A stretch of 21,785 nt of DNA, taken from contig JBNJEM010000052.1 in assembly GCA_051745935.1 (NCBI GenBank), positions 1 to 21,785 of the forward strand, written 5' to 3'. The stretch is from JBNJEM01 sp051745935 (GTDB taxonomy: Bacteria > Planctomycetota > Planctomycetia > Pirellulales > Pirellulaceae). Below, in pieces: positions 1 to 7,201 of the stretch. Both the position numbers and the translations under genes were made by a program. Under the pieces are notes generated by a model. It saw only the letters and a list, made by a program, of their open reading frames with translations. It was not told the DNA's origin and searched no databases. How positions within the stretch are numbered: position 1 is the first letter of the stretch; every line of letters begins with the position of its first letter.

Positions 1-2
1 GC

Positions 3-284
3 GAACACGAGTGGCGGTGTGACGCCTGTGGGCAGACGTACGTGTACTTCAACTCCCGTGGCAACCGGCATTGCCCGGCGTGCCGGGAGGCGTATCGGCA
101 GCAGTGGGCCGAAAAGCTGGAGCAGGATGTGCTGCCGGTCCCCTATCACCACCTGATGCTTACGCTGCCGCGCCCGCTCACCCGCTTGGTGATGGCCCAT
201 GGTGACGCGCTGTATTCCCCGCTGATGCAGGTCGGCGTCGGGTGGCACTGGCTGAGTGAGCGATATATTCCTGACACGGGATGA
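3..284 (+). pseudogene. IS91-like transposase, N-terminal zinc-ribbon fragment
   Basis: The reading frame is open from the left edge of the window, so the true start lies outside it. The first residues hold a zinc-ribbon pattern: CDAC, then about 20 residues later CPAC. This is followed by a stretch typical of the zinc-binding N-terminus of IS91/Y2 transposases (VPYHHLMLTLPRPL, then LYSPLMQ). In that family the domain precedes the HUH/Y2 nuclease domain that cuts single-stranded DNA. Here the family-like sequence stops at about position 236. The last 16 residues (VGVGWHWLSERYIPDTG and stop) match the end of an unrelated small gene nearby, so the element was cut and joined to other DNA. The nuclease domain is missing and the copy cannot be active. 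The IS91 assignment is from memory of the family and fairly confident. Confidence 0.7.
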
Positions 285-495
285 AAGATTGAAAGGGTGT
301 GCGACATCAGCCACGTATTAACTGCCTTGAGATTGAGCGAACGGAGCCAGTGTGGGGTGAGGGCCTGTACACAGTGACCGACTCATGGCACCACGCGAGG
401 GAAGTGGAAACCGTGCACTGGCTCCGCTCGCGTTTAGCGTTGTCAGAAATGGAAGCCCGTCCCGCGCTCGCCCATCCAGTGCCACCCGACCGCCG
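231..495. repeat. Inverted repeat, arms 231-262 and 464-495
   Basis: The 15-mer GTCGGGTGGCACTGG occurs on the plus strand at 237-251 and on the minus strand at 476-490. Similarity extends to about 30 bases on either side (GGTGGCACTGG, then TGAGTGAGCG or TGGGCGAGCG). In both places it encodes VGWHW in the frame read there. The left arm forms the foreign tail of the transposase fragment. The right arm is the 3' end of the 61-aa reading frame on the minus strand. The two arms therefore look like two copies of one short sequence, one of them left at a junction. Confidence 0.6.
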
Positions 496-953
496 CCATC
501 ACGCGGTTTGCGATTTCGCGGGAGGGAAAGGAGGGGAAGCATTCGGCCACTCCGGTATGTGCCTCCGTGTCCGCGTCGGTGCTCCAAACCAGCGGCTTGT
601 CGCCGCGAAAAATCATGAAAGCTCGCATGACGTATAACCTTCCCAGAAATGTAGTCGTGTGAAGTGTTCCCCTGTGCGTAGTCGTCGTGCAGTTCCATCA
701 GCTCATCGTCACTGCGCAACAGTTCGACGACCCTCTCGGCCTGCTGGGCCGTCATGTTGGCCATCAGGTGTTGAACTTCCCGTCGGGCGAGCCGTTTCCG
801 GTCCAGGGCCCGGCTCTCGTCGGGATCAATGGTGATTTCCACTTCGCTCAAGTCCAGTTTTCCTTTGATGGCGTTCCACAGGTCGAGGAAGCTCATCTCG
901 CTGGTGGCCTCCTGGCTGGTGATGTAAACGGTCGTTTTCGCGGTCAGTAGCAT
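318..953 (-). CDS. Hypothetical protein, 3' half doubtful
   Basis: Start chosen at ATG 953 because GGGAGA lies five bases upstream; earlier in-frame codons have no such site. The first 110 or so residues look like a real soluble protein, for example LDLWNAIKGKLDLSEVEI, then a charged helical part ending in VVELLRSDDELMELHDDYAQ. From about position 630 onward the product turns into an arginine- and glycine-rich string, the usual look of a wrong frame, while the neighbouring frame (443-628) looks coding. The likely truth is either a gene of about 110 aa whose stop codon was lost or moved, or a single gene frameshifted near 630. No family is recognised. It lies between two transposase remnants. 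Confidence 0.35.
   Translation of the reverse strand: MLLTAKTTVYITSQEATSEMSFLDLWNAIKGKLDLSEVEITIDPDESRALDRKRLARREVQHLMANMTAQQAERVVELLRSDDELMELHDDYAQGNTSHDYISGKVIRHASFHDFSRRQAAGLEHRRGHGGTYRSGRMLPLLSLPRNRKPRDGGGRVALDGRARDGLPFLTTLNASGASARFPLPSRGAMSRSLCTGPHPTLAPFAQSQGS
443..628 (-). CDS. Hypothetical 61-aa protein
   Basis: I do not recognise this protein. It reads MRAFMIFRGDKPLVWS at the start and ends in RVMAAVGWHWMGERGTGFHF. It starts at an ATG with a good ribosome binding site, GGAAGG nine bases upstream. Third codon positions are mostly G or C, as expected for coding DNA in this GC-rich region, while the alternative frame over the same bases is an arginine-rich low-complexity string. It overlaps the end of the longer minus-strand frame that starts at 953, in a different frame. 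It is therefore either a separate small gene or the displaced 3' part of that gene after a frameshift. Its last 10 or so residues recur at the broken end of the IS91 fragment at 237-262. Confidence 0.4.
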   Translation of the reverse strand: MRAFMIFRGDKPLVWSTDADTEAHTGVAECFPSFPSREIANRVMAAVGWHWMGERGTGFHF

Positions 954-1295
954 CGGATTCTCCCGGTAGTGGTAAAAGGCGTGCTGGCGTTTCCGTTGCC
1001 ACAACTGTCGCGTGCATCTGAATTCCCTGAGCACCAATGATGTGTGGCAGGCGGACGAGCTTCGTAAAGTTGCGATGGTTGGGATCGAGGCCAGCAAGCC
1101 AGGTTCCGGCAGGACTGGTATGAATGCCTCTCGATTGCTCCAGCCCATCATCAGGTGGCGCAACTTTTCAATCCGCTGATCCGTAAGGCTTGATAGGTTG
1201 GACCGATGCTCGACTGGAGCCTGATTGTGAGACAAGCGCGGAAGGATTGCGGGTACGCGCGGTGGCTAGAATATGATCACGTCTGAGGATTGTAG

Positions 1296-1751
1296 ACCGG
1301 CACGGCGGGCGAGAAGGTGGTCAGCTATCTGGCCCGGATCCGCGAACAATTGGGCGTGCCGCCGGTGGAGGTTTACCATGAGGAGGTGGCGGACGCCGAC
1401 GAGCCGACCGAAGCAGCGGAGGGGCCCCGGCCCCGGCACTGTGCGATCTGCAAAGCGGAGATGGACTACGTGGGCGGCACGCATCGCCCCTCCGCCCGCC
1501 GCATGATGGAGTTCATCTGGGACGACATCGTGCTGGCCGTCGACGTCTGCCCGGAGTCGTGCGAGGTTCGCACTCGGGTGGAGGTCTGCCGCGCACGCAT
1601 TGAAGCCGCCCTGGCCGCGGCGCGTGAGCAACCACGGAGCGACCAACAGGATGACACCCAGAAAAAGAGCCAAGGGGCGTCGGACCCGGCCAACCCACGA
1701 CGCGGTCCACCGCCCGACCCACAAGGGCGTCTGGCGTTCGCCGTCCTCTGA
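1296..1751 (+). pseudogene. Probable C-terminal remnant of IS91-like transposase
   Basis: The frame opens right after a TAG stop at 1293 and reads TGTAGEKVVSYLARIREQLGV. An acidic linker follows, then HCAICKAEMDYVGGTHRPS. A short basic helix, an acidic linker and a CxxC motif followed by an RPS-type tail is the pattern I associate with the extreme C-terminus of IS91-family transposases in planctomycetes. No start codon with a binding site fits, and the upstream catalytic part is absent. The tail after about position 1630 is rich in Q, K, P and R and has no recognisable character. Strand and order agree with the N-terminal fragment at the left edge, so both may come from one element. Assignment is tentative. 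It could instead be a small zinc-binding protein of unknown role. Confidence 0.4.
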
Positions 1752-1866
1752 CGTGCCCGCCCGGCGCCCGATCGTCTCAACACCGGAGACCCTCATGGAT
1801 GTTTTGAAACGACTCTTGACACCAACCAGGCCCCGTCTCACCACGAAAACAGGGAAAACCACGCAC

Positions 1867-2400
1867 ATGACCGGTTCCTGTCACCGAATCCAGACATGGA
1901 CACTCCATGCCATCGCTTCCACGCCTCGATGGCACACCTGTGACACTGACCTTTCGCTTGAGCTCACGATACGGGGAACAGACGCTCGATTACTTTATCC
2001 CTTTAAGTAATGAGTCACCCCGCTTCGGACGCTCTCTCCTACTTTCCATCGCCGCTTCCACGCACACTGTCACCGTCATGCGGATCGGTTATTCTGCTAT
2101 TGCCGAAGGAAGGGACCCGTCTCGCCTCGCGGAGAGGGAAACCGCACCAATGACCGAATTCTGTCACTGCATTCAGACAATGACGCTCCACGGCATCGCT
2201 TTCGCGCCCCGGTGGCGCGTGTTTGCCACGGATGTTCAGATTCGACTCGCCACACAGGGATCGGGAGCTCGATTACTTCATCCCTCTGAGTAATAAGCCA
2301 CCCCGCTTCGGACACTCTCCTTACTCCCCATCGCCGCTTCCACGTGCGCTGTCACCGTCACCCGGGGTCGTTACTCTGTTAATTCATCCTTAAGTGAAGG
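1867..2400. repeat. Imperfect tandem duplication, 283-bp period
   Basis: Two diverged copies lie head to tail, at 1867-2149 and 2150-2400. Anchor strings are exactly 283 bases apart: ATGACCG at 1867 and 2150, and CACCCCGCTTCGGAC at 2016 and 2299. Other shared pieces are CTCGATTACTT.ATCCCT, CATCGCCGCTTCCACG and CTGTCACCGTCA. The second copy has small insertions near its 3' end and stops just before the unknown gene ending at 2407. Open frames through it exist but differ between copies and have no ribosome binding sites, so I treat this stretch (1752-2406) as non-coding. Confidence 0.8.
2020..2112 (+). repeat. 93-bp dispersed repeat, copy 1
   Basis: This stretch begins CCGCTTCGGACGCTCTCTCC and ends in GCCGAAGGAAG. 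It is repeated at 3343-3435 with only three differences in 93 bases, in the same orientation, on the far side of the unknown gene at 2407-3138. It also forms the 3' part of the first unit of the 283-bp tandem repeat, whose second unit is more diverged. Confidence 0.85.
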
Positions 2401-2406
2401 AATCTG

Positions 2407-3138
2407 TCACATCTCCTTGTCTCTGCGTTTATCACAATACAGTTTGATTTCTGAGACTAGGCGATTCAGATTGATCGGCGGGCGTTTAAGTCGGCGCATT
2501 TGCATGGTTTGGACGCATCCCTGTTCGATGCTCCAGACTCGGCAAGCGGGAAAAGATACTGTGTAGCCACAGGAGTCTTTATCCAAGAACACTAGATAAT
2601 CCTGCTGAACGCAAAAAATCGGTTCCTCGGATAGAAAGCGTGTTTTCTGAGGAATTTGGTTCTGATCGTAAAGCACCCGGATATTCACCTCGGAAACCGA
2701 TCCCTTTATCGTTCGTGACACGGACACACAGGCCACTTTGTGGTAATTCAAACTCGGTTGAGGACCAAGCACAAACAAGAAGGCTATCAAGTGGGTCACA
2801 GCGACAAAGCATGCCACCGCTTTCCCCCTTTTCCTCCACGCCATAAACGTTAATAAAGGCGCCAATACAGCTATACTGGTCAAGCCAATCTGGCGGCACA
2901 ATCCATAAAATGTCATCCGAATCGAATCGACTCGTCCTATGATAATCAAATCCGCGTTATCAACAAGCTCTTCGATACTGCACCGTCCGATCTCAAGCTT
3001 CTTGATACTAGGTCGCCTGACATCATCACTGGCTGTATTTGAAGGCAGCCCAATCACTAGCCACGTCACCATACAGGAAACAAATGGTCGCCGGAATAAA
3101 TGACCGTCGGAGATAATAGAAAAACCAAGTGGCTTCAT
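2407..3138 (-). CDS. Hypothetical membrane or secreted protein (243 aa)
   Basis: No precise family is recognised. The N-terminus has a weak hydrophobic stretch (FVSCMVTWLVIGLP, about residues 20-33) that could be a signal sequence. Next comes SIEELVDNADLIIIGRV (54-70), a pattern I have seen in exported planctomycete proteins that continue with a beta-sandwich domain ending in YLVFL. That continuation is present at about 138-190 (VSVSRTIKGSVSEVNIRVLY and QDYLVFLDKDSC). Two hydrophobic segments (about 83-100 and 107-126) are inserted between these parts, which is unusual. The start at 3138 has no strong ribosome binding site, and a later ATG at residue 23 is possible. Its codon use is less GC-rich than the genes to the right. 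It is enclosed by copies of the 93-bp repeat, suggesting that it arrived or was rearranged together with them. Confidence 0.6.
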   Translation of the reverse strand: MKPLGFSIISDGHLFRRPFVSCMVTWLVIGLPSNTASDDVRRPSIKKLEIGRCSIEELVDNADLIIIGRVDSIRMTFYGLCRQIGLTSIAVLAPLLTFMAWRKRGKAVACFVAVTHLIAFLFVLGPQPSLNYHKVACVSVSRTIKGSVSEVNIRVLYDQNQIPQKTRFLSEEPIFCVQQDYLVFLDKDSCGYTVSFPACRVWSIEQGCVQTMQMRRLKRPPINLNRLVSEIKLYCDKRRDKEM

Positions 3139-3694
3139 AAAGTAGATTCGTTCATTCTGCTTGGATTGGCGATTTCATTTTGGGGGAAGGATGTGAAAAC
3201 TCTGGAGGCTGATCTGCCGTCTTTCGCGCGCAACCGATCCGGGTGCGCCACATATTTGCATCCGATTACAAGCAACGCGTCCCCGGCGTGTCAAGGAAAA
3301 TCGCGGTCGCCGTGGCAGGGTGGCGGTGCTGGGATTCGCACTCCGCTTCGGACGCTCTCTCCTACTCCCCACCGCCGCTTCCACGCACACTGTCACCGTC
3401 ATGCGGATCGGTTATTCTGCTATTGCCGAAGGAAGCGAGTTCCGCCGCCCCTCTGCCCGGGGGAGACCCGTCTTGTGTCGAACTCCAATCGTTTGGCTGG
3501 CCATTCCTCGCACTGGCAACCGCCTGTCTGTTCCACATCGCTCTTACAACAGCCCTGCTGAGGCGGGGGCCAGCAAGCAGCCTACGCTCCCACTCCGCTA
3601 AGTCTGAAACCCCGGGTGAATCATGAAATAACCAGGCTGCGTCATCAATCGGTGGTTTCTTGGGACAACGCCCTACTGGGATGGGGGAAGCACA
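3139..3694. other. Gene-free stretch containing repeat copy
   Basis: Apart from the 93-bp repeat at 3343-3435 I see no gene here. The open frames lack binding sites and recognisable protein character. The stretch is GC-rich, with several short GTGGC/GCCAC and CACTGGCAA-type pieces like those around position 237. It separates two minus-strand genes. Confidence 0.5.
3343..3435 (+). repeat. 93-bp dispersed repeat, copy 2
   Basis: This is a same-orientation copy of 2020-2112 with 90 of 93 bases identical. The three changes are TT to CC and T to C near base 25-30 of the unit. Flanking bases differ between the two copies, so the copied unit is short. High identity here, against strong divergence between the two tandem units, implies recent copying or gene conversion. 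Confidence 0.85.
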
Positions 3695-5530
3695 TCACTC
3701 CGTCCCATCTGTGAGCGATGCTGCCTTCGCGGGACGCAGGTCGAGGACGGTGGTAGGCGTTGGCAAAAACGTCGACTTGGTTCGACTCTTGCGAACAAAC
3801 TCTCGAAACCTTTGAACCTTCTCTGATGCTGTTGCTTCATCCAGCGTTTCATTGCCGGGAGCATGTCCCCAAACCACCGTGATCCCGTCACGAGCTGGCG
3901 TCAGCACATAGACGTACGACTTAGTAGCAGCATTTTCCGCAAACGTAATCTCGCTAACCTGCCCCTTCCACACATTTCCCAGTTTCGATGCGATAGCAGC
4001 GGCTTCCGTAACGGCTGTGTGCCCGTATAGGGCACCGATGCTTCCGGTTGGATGCTCTGTTCCACCAAGATTGGCACGCAGATATTTACGTGTATCGTTC
4101 GGGGAAAAACCATCTGGAGGAAGTAGAAACCCTTTGCTGGAAACGGGCCAGTAGCAATCGCCTTGCCAACGCTCGTCGCCAGTCCGGACCATCAAGACTG
4201 GGCGTCTATACTTCAAAGCTATTCTAACCGTGGGCGTGCCATTGCTCGCATCAATCTTGACGGACGACACGCGGTGTATGCTGGAATGTGATTCGAATGC
4301 AGCAGTGATCTTCTGTATGAGCTCTGAAGTAGTTGTTCCGAGACTCATGTCGATCCATGCAAGGCAATCCACTTTCACATTCCCACGAATCCAACTTGGT
4401 TGTTTTGGCGTGACGGAGATATTCTGGGGAGCCAGATCGGGGATAACCACGTCAGGTACCATGGGGGCATGGTCTTCAGTCTTTTGTGCTTCCTCCGTTG
4501 TCGCCGCAACGCCGACTGGCAGGAATGCCAGGAGGCTCAAGACAATTCCCCAGCGAGCCCTTCTGCTGAGAACGGAATTGGGTACGCATTCCATCACTTG
4601 TTCGATTCTCTTCATCAGTGAAACTCCATTGCTGATACCAGTGGCCGCAACTACCTTTGTGATCTCCGTACCAGACAGGTAATCAACTGTCTTCAACAAG
4701 CCTTCGGCGTAAGCATGCGTGGCCTGAGGAAGCACCCGCAGGACCCAGCTGTCACAGCACAGTTCTTCTGCATGCCGTAGTTCGGAGCGTGCCCACCAGG
4801 CAATCGGGTGCCACCAGAAGAGTCCTACAACTACCAGCTCGAACCAACGAACCCATTGGTCTCCACGGCGAACATGGGCCAACTCATGCGCCAATACCGA
4901 ACGCAATTGCTCTGCGTCCAGGCTGCTCAATAACGCAGTGGGTAGTGCAATGCAGGACTTCTTGCCGATCCCTGTGACGAGTGGTGGAATCCGACCGTTT
5001 ACCTCAACAATTTTCGGTGTGTATGGAAGCACGAACAGACGCGCTATCCGGTTGGCTTCCTCAACGATCTCGGGCGACGGCTCCCTTGCGAATCGAATGA
5101 TACGATGGAATCGGATGAGTCTCTTGGCGGCGAACGAAAACCATAGCACCGCCCCAGAACACCACGTTCCCAACAATATCCACTGCACGCCATTCCAACG
5201 CATCGTTTTCGTGACGCCATCGCTAATGACCACCGTTTTAGTTTGCTCAGGTGTGTGTACTGGCAAGACCCCAGTCGCCGGAGATTCGTTCGTTGCCTCC
5301 GCAGCGAGAGATGCGGGCATGTCGGGCGCTTCGGCAACGTCGCGGGAAGAGGAACTCTGGCATGGAATTGGTGCAACAAATAACGGAGGAGTCACCAACT
5401 TAAGAAGCACAAATGCCCATAGTATGTGGGCAAGCTCGGGCTTCTTGCCGACCCTACCTACTGCGACGGCGAGCAATGCAATCAGGCTCGCGACCAGTGT
5501 ATTCGATATCACCGTGGTCATGATCCACAT
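3695..5530 (-). CDS. BlaR1-type M56 peptidase with FtsQ-like C-terminal domain
   Basis: Membrane metallopeptidase that in BlaR1/MecR1 systems relays a signal and inactivates the BlaI/MecI repressor. Of 611 residues, hydrophobic segments lie at about 8-24, 36-53, 114-137, 226-247 and 326-342. The zinc site HELAH is at 215-219, with HAEELCCD (253-260) supplying the third ligand. The usual penicillin-binding sensor is absent: there is no SxxK/SxN/KTG domain. Residues about 370-605, predicted outside the membrane, instead resemble FtsQ/DivIB: a POTRA-like part (VKIDA...VRIALKYRRPVLMV, 423-448), then WPVSSKGFLLPPDGFSP (461-477), VVWGHAPGNET (552-562), EKVQRFREF (570-578) and TTVLDLR (593-599). The FtsQ match is from memory of planctomycete homologues. 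The start ATG follows the blaI stop by 10 bp, with AGGGA overlapping that stop, so the two are co-translated. Confidence 0.85.
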   Translation of the reverse strand: MWIMTTVISNTLVASLIALLAVAVGRVGKKPELAHILWAFVLLKLVTPPLFVAPIPCQSSSSRDVAEAPDMPASLAAEATNESPATGVLPVHTPEQTKTVVISDGVTKTMRWNGVQWILLGTWCSGAVLWFSFAAKRLIRFHRIIRFAREPSPEIVEEANRIARLFVLPYTPKIVEVNGRIPPLVTGIGKKSCIALPTALLSSLDAEQLRSVLAHELAHVRRGDQWVRWFELVVVGLFWWHPIAWWARSELRHAEELCCDSWVLRVLPQATHAYAEGLLKTVDYLSGTEITKVVAATGISNGVSLMKRIEQVMECVPNSVLSRRARWGIVLSLLAFLPVGVAATTEEAQKTEDHAPMVPDVVIPDLAPQNISVTPKQPSWIRGNVKVDCLAWIDMSLGTTTSELIQKITAAFESHSSIHRVSSVKIDASNGTPTVRIALKYRRPVLMVRTGDERWQGDCYWPVSSKGFLLPPDGFSPNDTRKYLRANLGGTEHPTGSIGALYGHTAVTEAAAIASKLGNVWKGQVSEITFAENAATKSYVYVLTPARDGITVVWGHAPGNETLDEATASEKVQRFREFVRKSRTKSTFLPTPTTVLDLRPAKAASLTDGTE

Positions 5531-5540
5531 TGCACGATCC

Positions 5541-5924
5541 CTATGATTTACCGCGACTGATCAGTTTGGCCAAGGCCTCTCGCTCTGTCGACTTGAGACG
5601 AGAACGGCCAGCCAAGTGCATCAGTATCGGAGTTAGAGAACCACCACACAGCTTCTCGGCCATGGCTTCCAATTCACGACCAAGAAAGTCCTCACGACTC
5701 ATCGCGGCTCTGAATGAGTGTGTACTGGTACTTCGGTCACGCAGCACAAAGCCCTTCTCCTCCAACCGTTCCAAGAGCTTCTGAACGCTTTGATATTTGG
5801 AAAAGGACTGGTCGTCATAAACCTCGCCCGTCACTTCACGAACGGTAGTTGTGCCGAGTCGCCAAAGGGTATTCAGTACCTGCAGTTCCATGTTACTCAC
5901 GCCCGCCTGCTTACTGCGTGCCAT
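5541..5924 (-). CDS. BlaI/MecI-family transcriptional repressor
   Basis: This 127-aa winged-helix repressor binds palindromic operators as a dimer and is removed when its partner M56 peptidase is activated. Residues 9-75 match the family: SNMELQVLNTLWRLGTTTVRE, then VYDD..FSKYQSVQKLLERLEEKGFVLRDR. A helical dimerisation tail with REDFLGRELEAMAEKL and GGSLTPILMHL follows. ATG 5924 has a strong ribosome binding site (AAGGAAGG, six bases away). The gene heads a two-gene operon with the M56 peptidase. Two palindromes directly upstream overlap its promoter, so it very likely represses itself and its partner. Length and order are normal for the family. Confidence 0.93.
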   Translation of the reverse strand: MARSKQAGVSNMELQVLNTLWRLGTTTVREVTGEVYDDQSFSKYQSVQKLLERLEEKGFVLRDRSTSTHSFRAAMSREDFLGRELEAMAEKLCGGSLTPILMHLAGRSRLKSTEREALAKLISRGKS

Positions 5925-5944
5925 GTGAACCTTCCTTTCTGCAC

Positions 5945-5963
5945 ATAAGACATATCGTCTTAT
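5945..5963. promoter_or_regulatory. Operator O1 of the blaI-like operon
   Basis: ATAAGACATATCGTCTTAT is a perfect 7-base inverted repeat with a 5-base centre. It lies 21 bases upstream of the repressor start codon and just downstream of the predicted -10 box, across the expected transcription start. The AGAC/GTCT half-site is of the length and spacing expected for a BlaI-type dimer. Binding by this repressor is inferred from position. Confidence 0.7.
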
Positions 5964-5964
5964 T

Positions 5965-5993
5965 AGAATAAGACATTCAGTCTAAATATACAA
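5965..5993 (-). promoter_or_regulatory. Sigma70-like promoter of the blaI-like operon
   Basis: Read on the minus strand, TTGTAT (5988-5993) is followed by exactly 17 bases and then TATTCT (5965-5970). Both are four-of-six matches or better to vegetative boxes. The start of transcription would fall near 5958, inside operator O1. The region is AT-rich, unlike its surroundings. Confidence 0.6.
5969..5985. promoter_or_regulatory. Operator O2 of the blaI-like operon
   Basis: TAAGACATTCAGTCTAA repeats the AAGAC-5-GTCT layout of O1 with one mismatched pair. Its centre is 23 bp from the centre of O1, about two helical turns, so two dimers would sit on the same face of the DNA. It fills the spacer between the predicted -35 and -10 boxes. 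Confidence 0.65.
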
Positions 5994-6038
5994 CAGCAGA
6001 TTGGCGACGGATTCAAGAAACAGGGGGCCTGTGCGAGA

Positions 6039-6254
6039 TTACCGATGGATGTATCGGTAGGCCAAGGTTGTCTTTCCTTGCCCTGAAGCGACCCGTATCA
6101 CGACGACATTCTCGCTTTCAAGCGAAGAATGGACTTTGCTCAGCAGCTCTTGTCCCCGAATGTCCATGTTTGCAGCAACGTGGTCCACACGTACACGACC
6201 ACCGACGAAGAATTCACGTTCGAGGGCCGAGCGATCAAGGCGCCCATCATCATG
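6039..6254 (-). pseudogene. Fragment of STAND-type P-loop NTPase
   Basis: This frame has no start codon and is easily missed. It begins directly after the stop codon of the 284-aa gene and runs 71 codons to a TAA. The sequence reads LEREFFVGGRVRVDHVAANM, then DIRGQELLSKV, then VVVIRVASGQGKTTLAYRYI. GQGKTTL is a Walker A loop, and the preceding VDHVAANxDIRGxELL pattern is what I know from the start of the NTPase domain of large STAND/NACHT-like ATPases, many of which are antiviral or signalling proteins. Both ends are gone: no N-terminal effector, and the frame stops seven residues after the P-loop. It must be a relic. It could also come from another AAA-type ATPase. Confidence 0.65.
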
Positions 6255-7109
6255 CTACGGCTCGCACTCGGGCGGCCAGCCGCGGGGGAAGTGGTTGTAG
6301 ATCGAGCGATAGGCGGCGACGGTGGTCGGCGGCGGCGCATCGCGGGCTGCTTCGACGGCTTCTCGATACGACTCGTCCAATGAGGCTCGCATCTCGGCCA
6401 GACGCTGTTGGCGCTCCGCTTCCTCCTGCTGCTCGGCAATCGCGCCGCACGGATCATAATCGACCCATTCCGGCTCCTCGTCGCGATTCAAGTGTTCGTT
6501 CAGCGGGCGCAGGTCGACCAAGTGCAACCGAGGGAAGCGATAAATCCAGTCGAATTGCCCTTCTTTAAGCCGGCGGAAGATCATGCGATAGATCTGCGTC
6601 AAGTCGGCACGCTGGCTCACCCAAATTGTTCCCAGGTAGAAGTTGGTGTAATCGTACTCGTCCTGTCCCATGCGGCGGTTCAGCCAGTCGGCGATGAAGC
6701 CGCCAGATGCCCGAAAGGAGCCGAGGTCCACGGCGCGCCCGCTGGCATCTACGACTTTGTGGCCGTCGGAAAACAGGTCCCACACGCACATACCGACCAG
6801 TTCGCGGATTTCGCGCTCGGTTTCCACGGGCGACGGACGATACCGCGCGGCGATTTCGGCTCGGTTGGGGGGTGGCGGCGAGGGGCGGTCTGCGTCGCTG
6901 CGACGCAACGACTGGATGTTCTCATGCATCCGTAGCGATTCGTCGTAGATCTGTTCGGCGGTCGGATGAAACACGGCGACCAGCGGAGACCGCGGCCAAC
7001 CGCCGGGAGCGATTTCCTCGATGACGTTTCCGCCGACAAACCCGTGTGGAAATAGCCGGTCGAACACAGCCACGCACTCCGCTTCGTCGTAGCGAGTGAA
7101 CTCGGACAT
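6255..7109 (-). CDS. Conserved-looking hypothetical protein (284 aa)
   Basis: I do not recognise the family. ATG 7109 is preceded by GGGAG seven bases upstream, which decides this start over longer versions. The product is soluble, acidic and rich in aromatic residues: MSEFTRYDEAECVAVFDRLF at the start, and a core with ELVGMCVWDLFSDGH, GGFIADWLNRRMGQDEYDY and WVSQRADLTQIYRMIFRRL (about residues 105-185). A charged helix rich in E, Q and R (about 225-260) is followed by a proline-rich tail. The core reads like a protein of one compact domain. No catalytic motif is evident. It sits between a broken transporter gene and an ATPase fragment, yet is itself intact with coding-like third positions. 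Confidence 0.75.
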   Translation of the reverse strand: MSEFTRYDEAECVAVFDRLFPHGFVGGNVIEEIAPGGWPRSPLVAVFHPTAEQIYDESLRMHENIQSLRRSDADRPSPPPPNRAEIAARYRPSPVETEREIRELVGMCVWDLFSDGHKVVDASGRAVDLGSFRASGGFIADWLNRRMGQDEYDYTNFYLGTIWVSQRADLTQIYRMIFRRLKEGQFDWIYRFPRLHLVDLRPLNEHLNRDEEPEWVDYDPCGAIAEQQEEAERQQRLAEMRASLDESYREAVEAARDAPPPTTVAAYRSIYNHFPRGWPPECEP

Positions 7110-7201
7110 CGGTCGACTCCCGAAGACAAAAAAGCAAGTTGGTATCGCCAATCGTTTTCTATATGCGGTATACTGAAGCTGGAATCGCAAGACAAGGGCC
7201 T

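Noticed and set aside
1266..1868. Minus-strand frame of 200 codons
   Set aside because: It is the reverse of the transposase-like remnant, with no binding site, and reads as hydrophobic and arginine-rich patches typical of antisense frames.
6749..7201. C-terminal continuation of the transporter frame
   Set aside because: After about 7202 the frame runs through the 284-aa gene in a wrong frame and reads as a low-complexity serine- and arginine-rich string.
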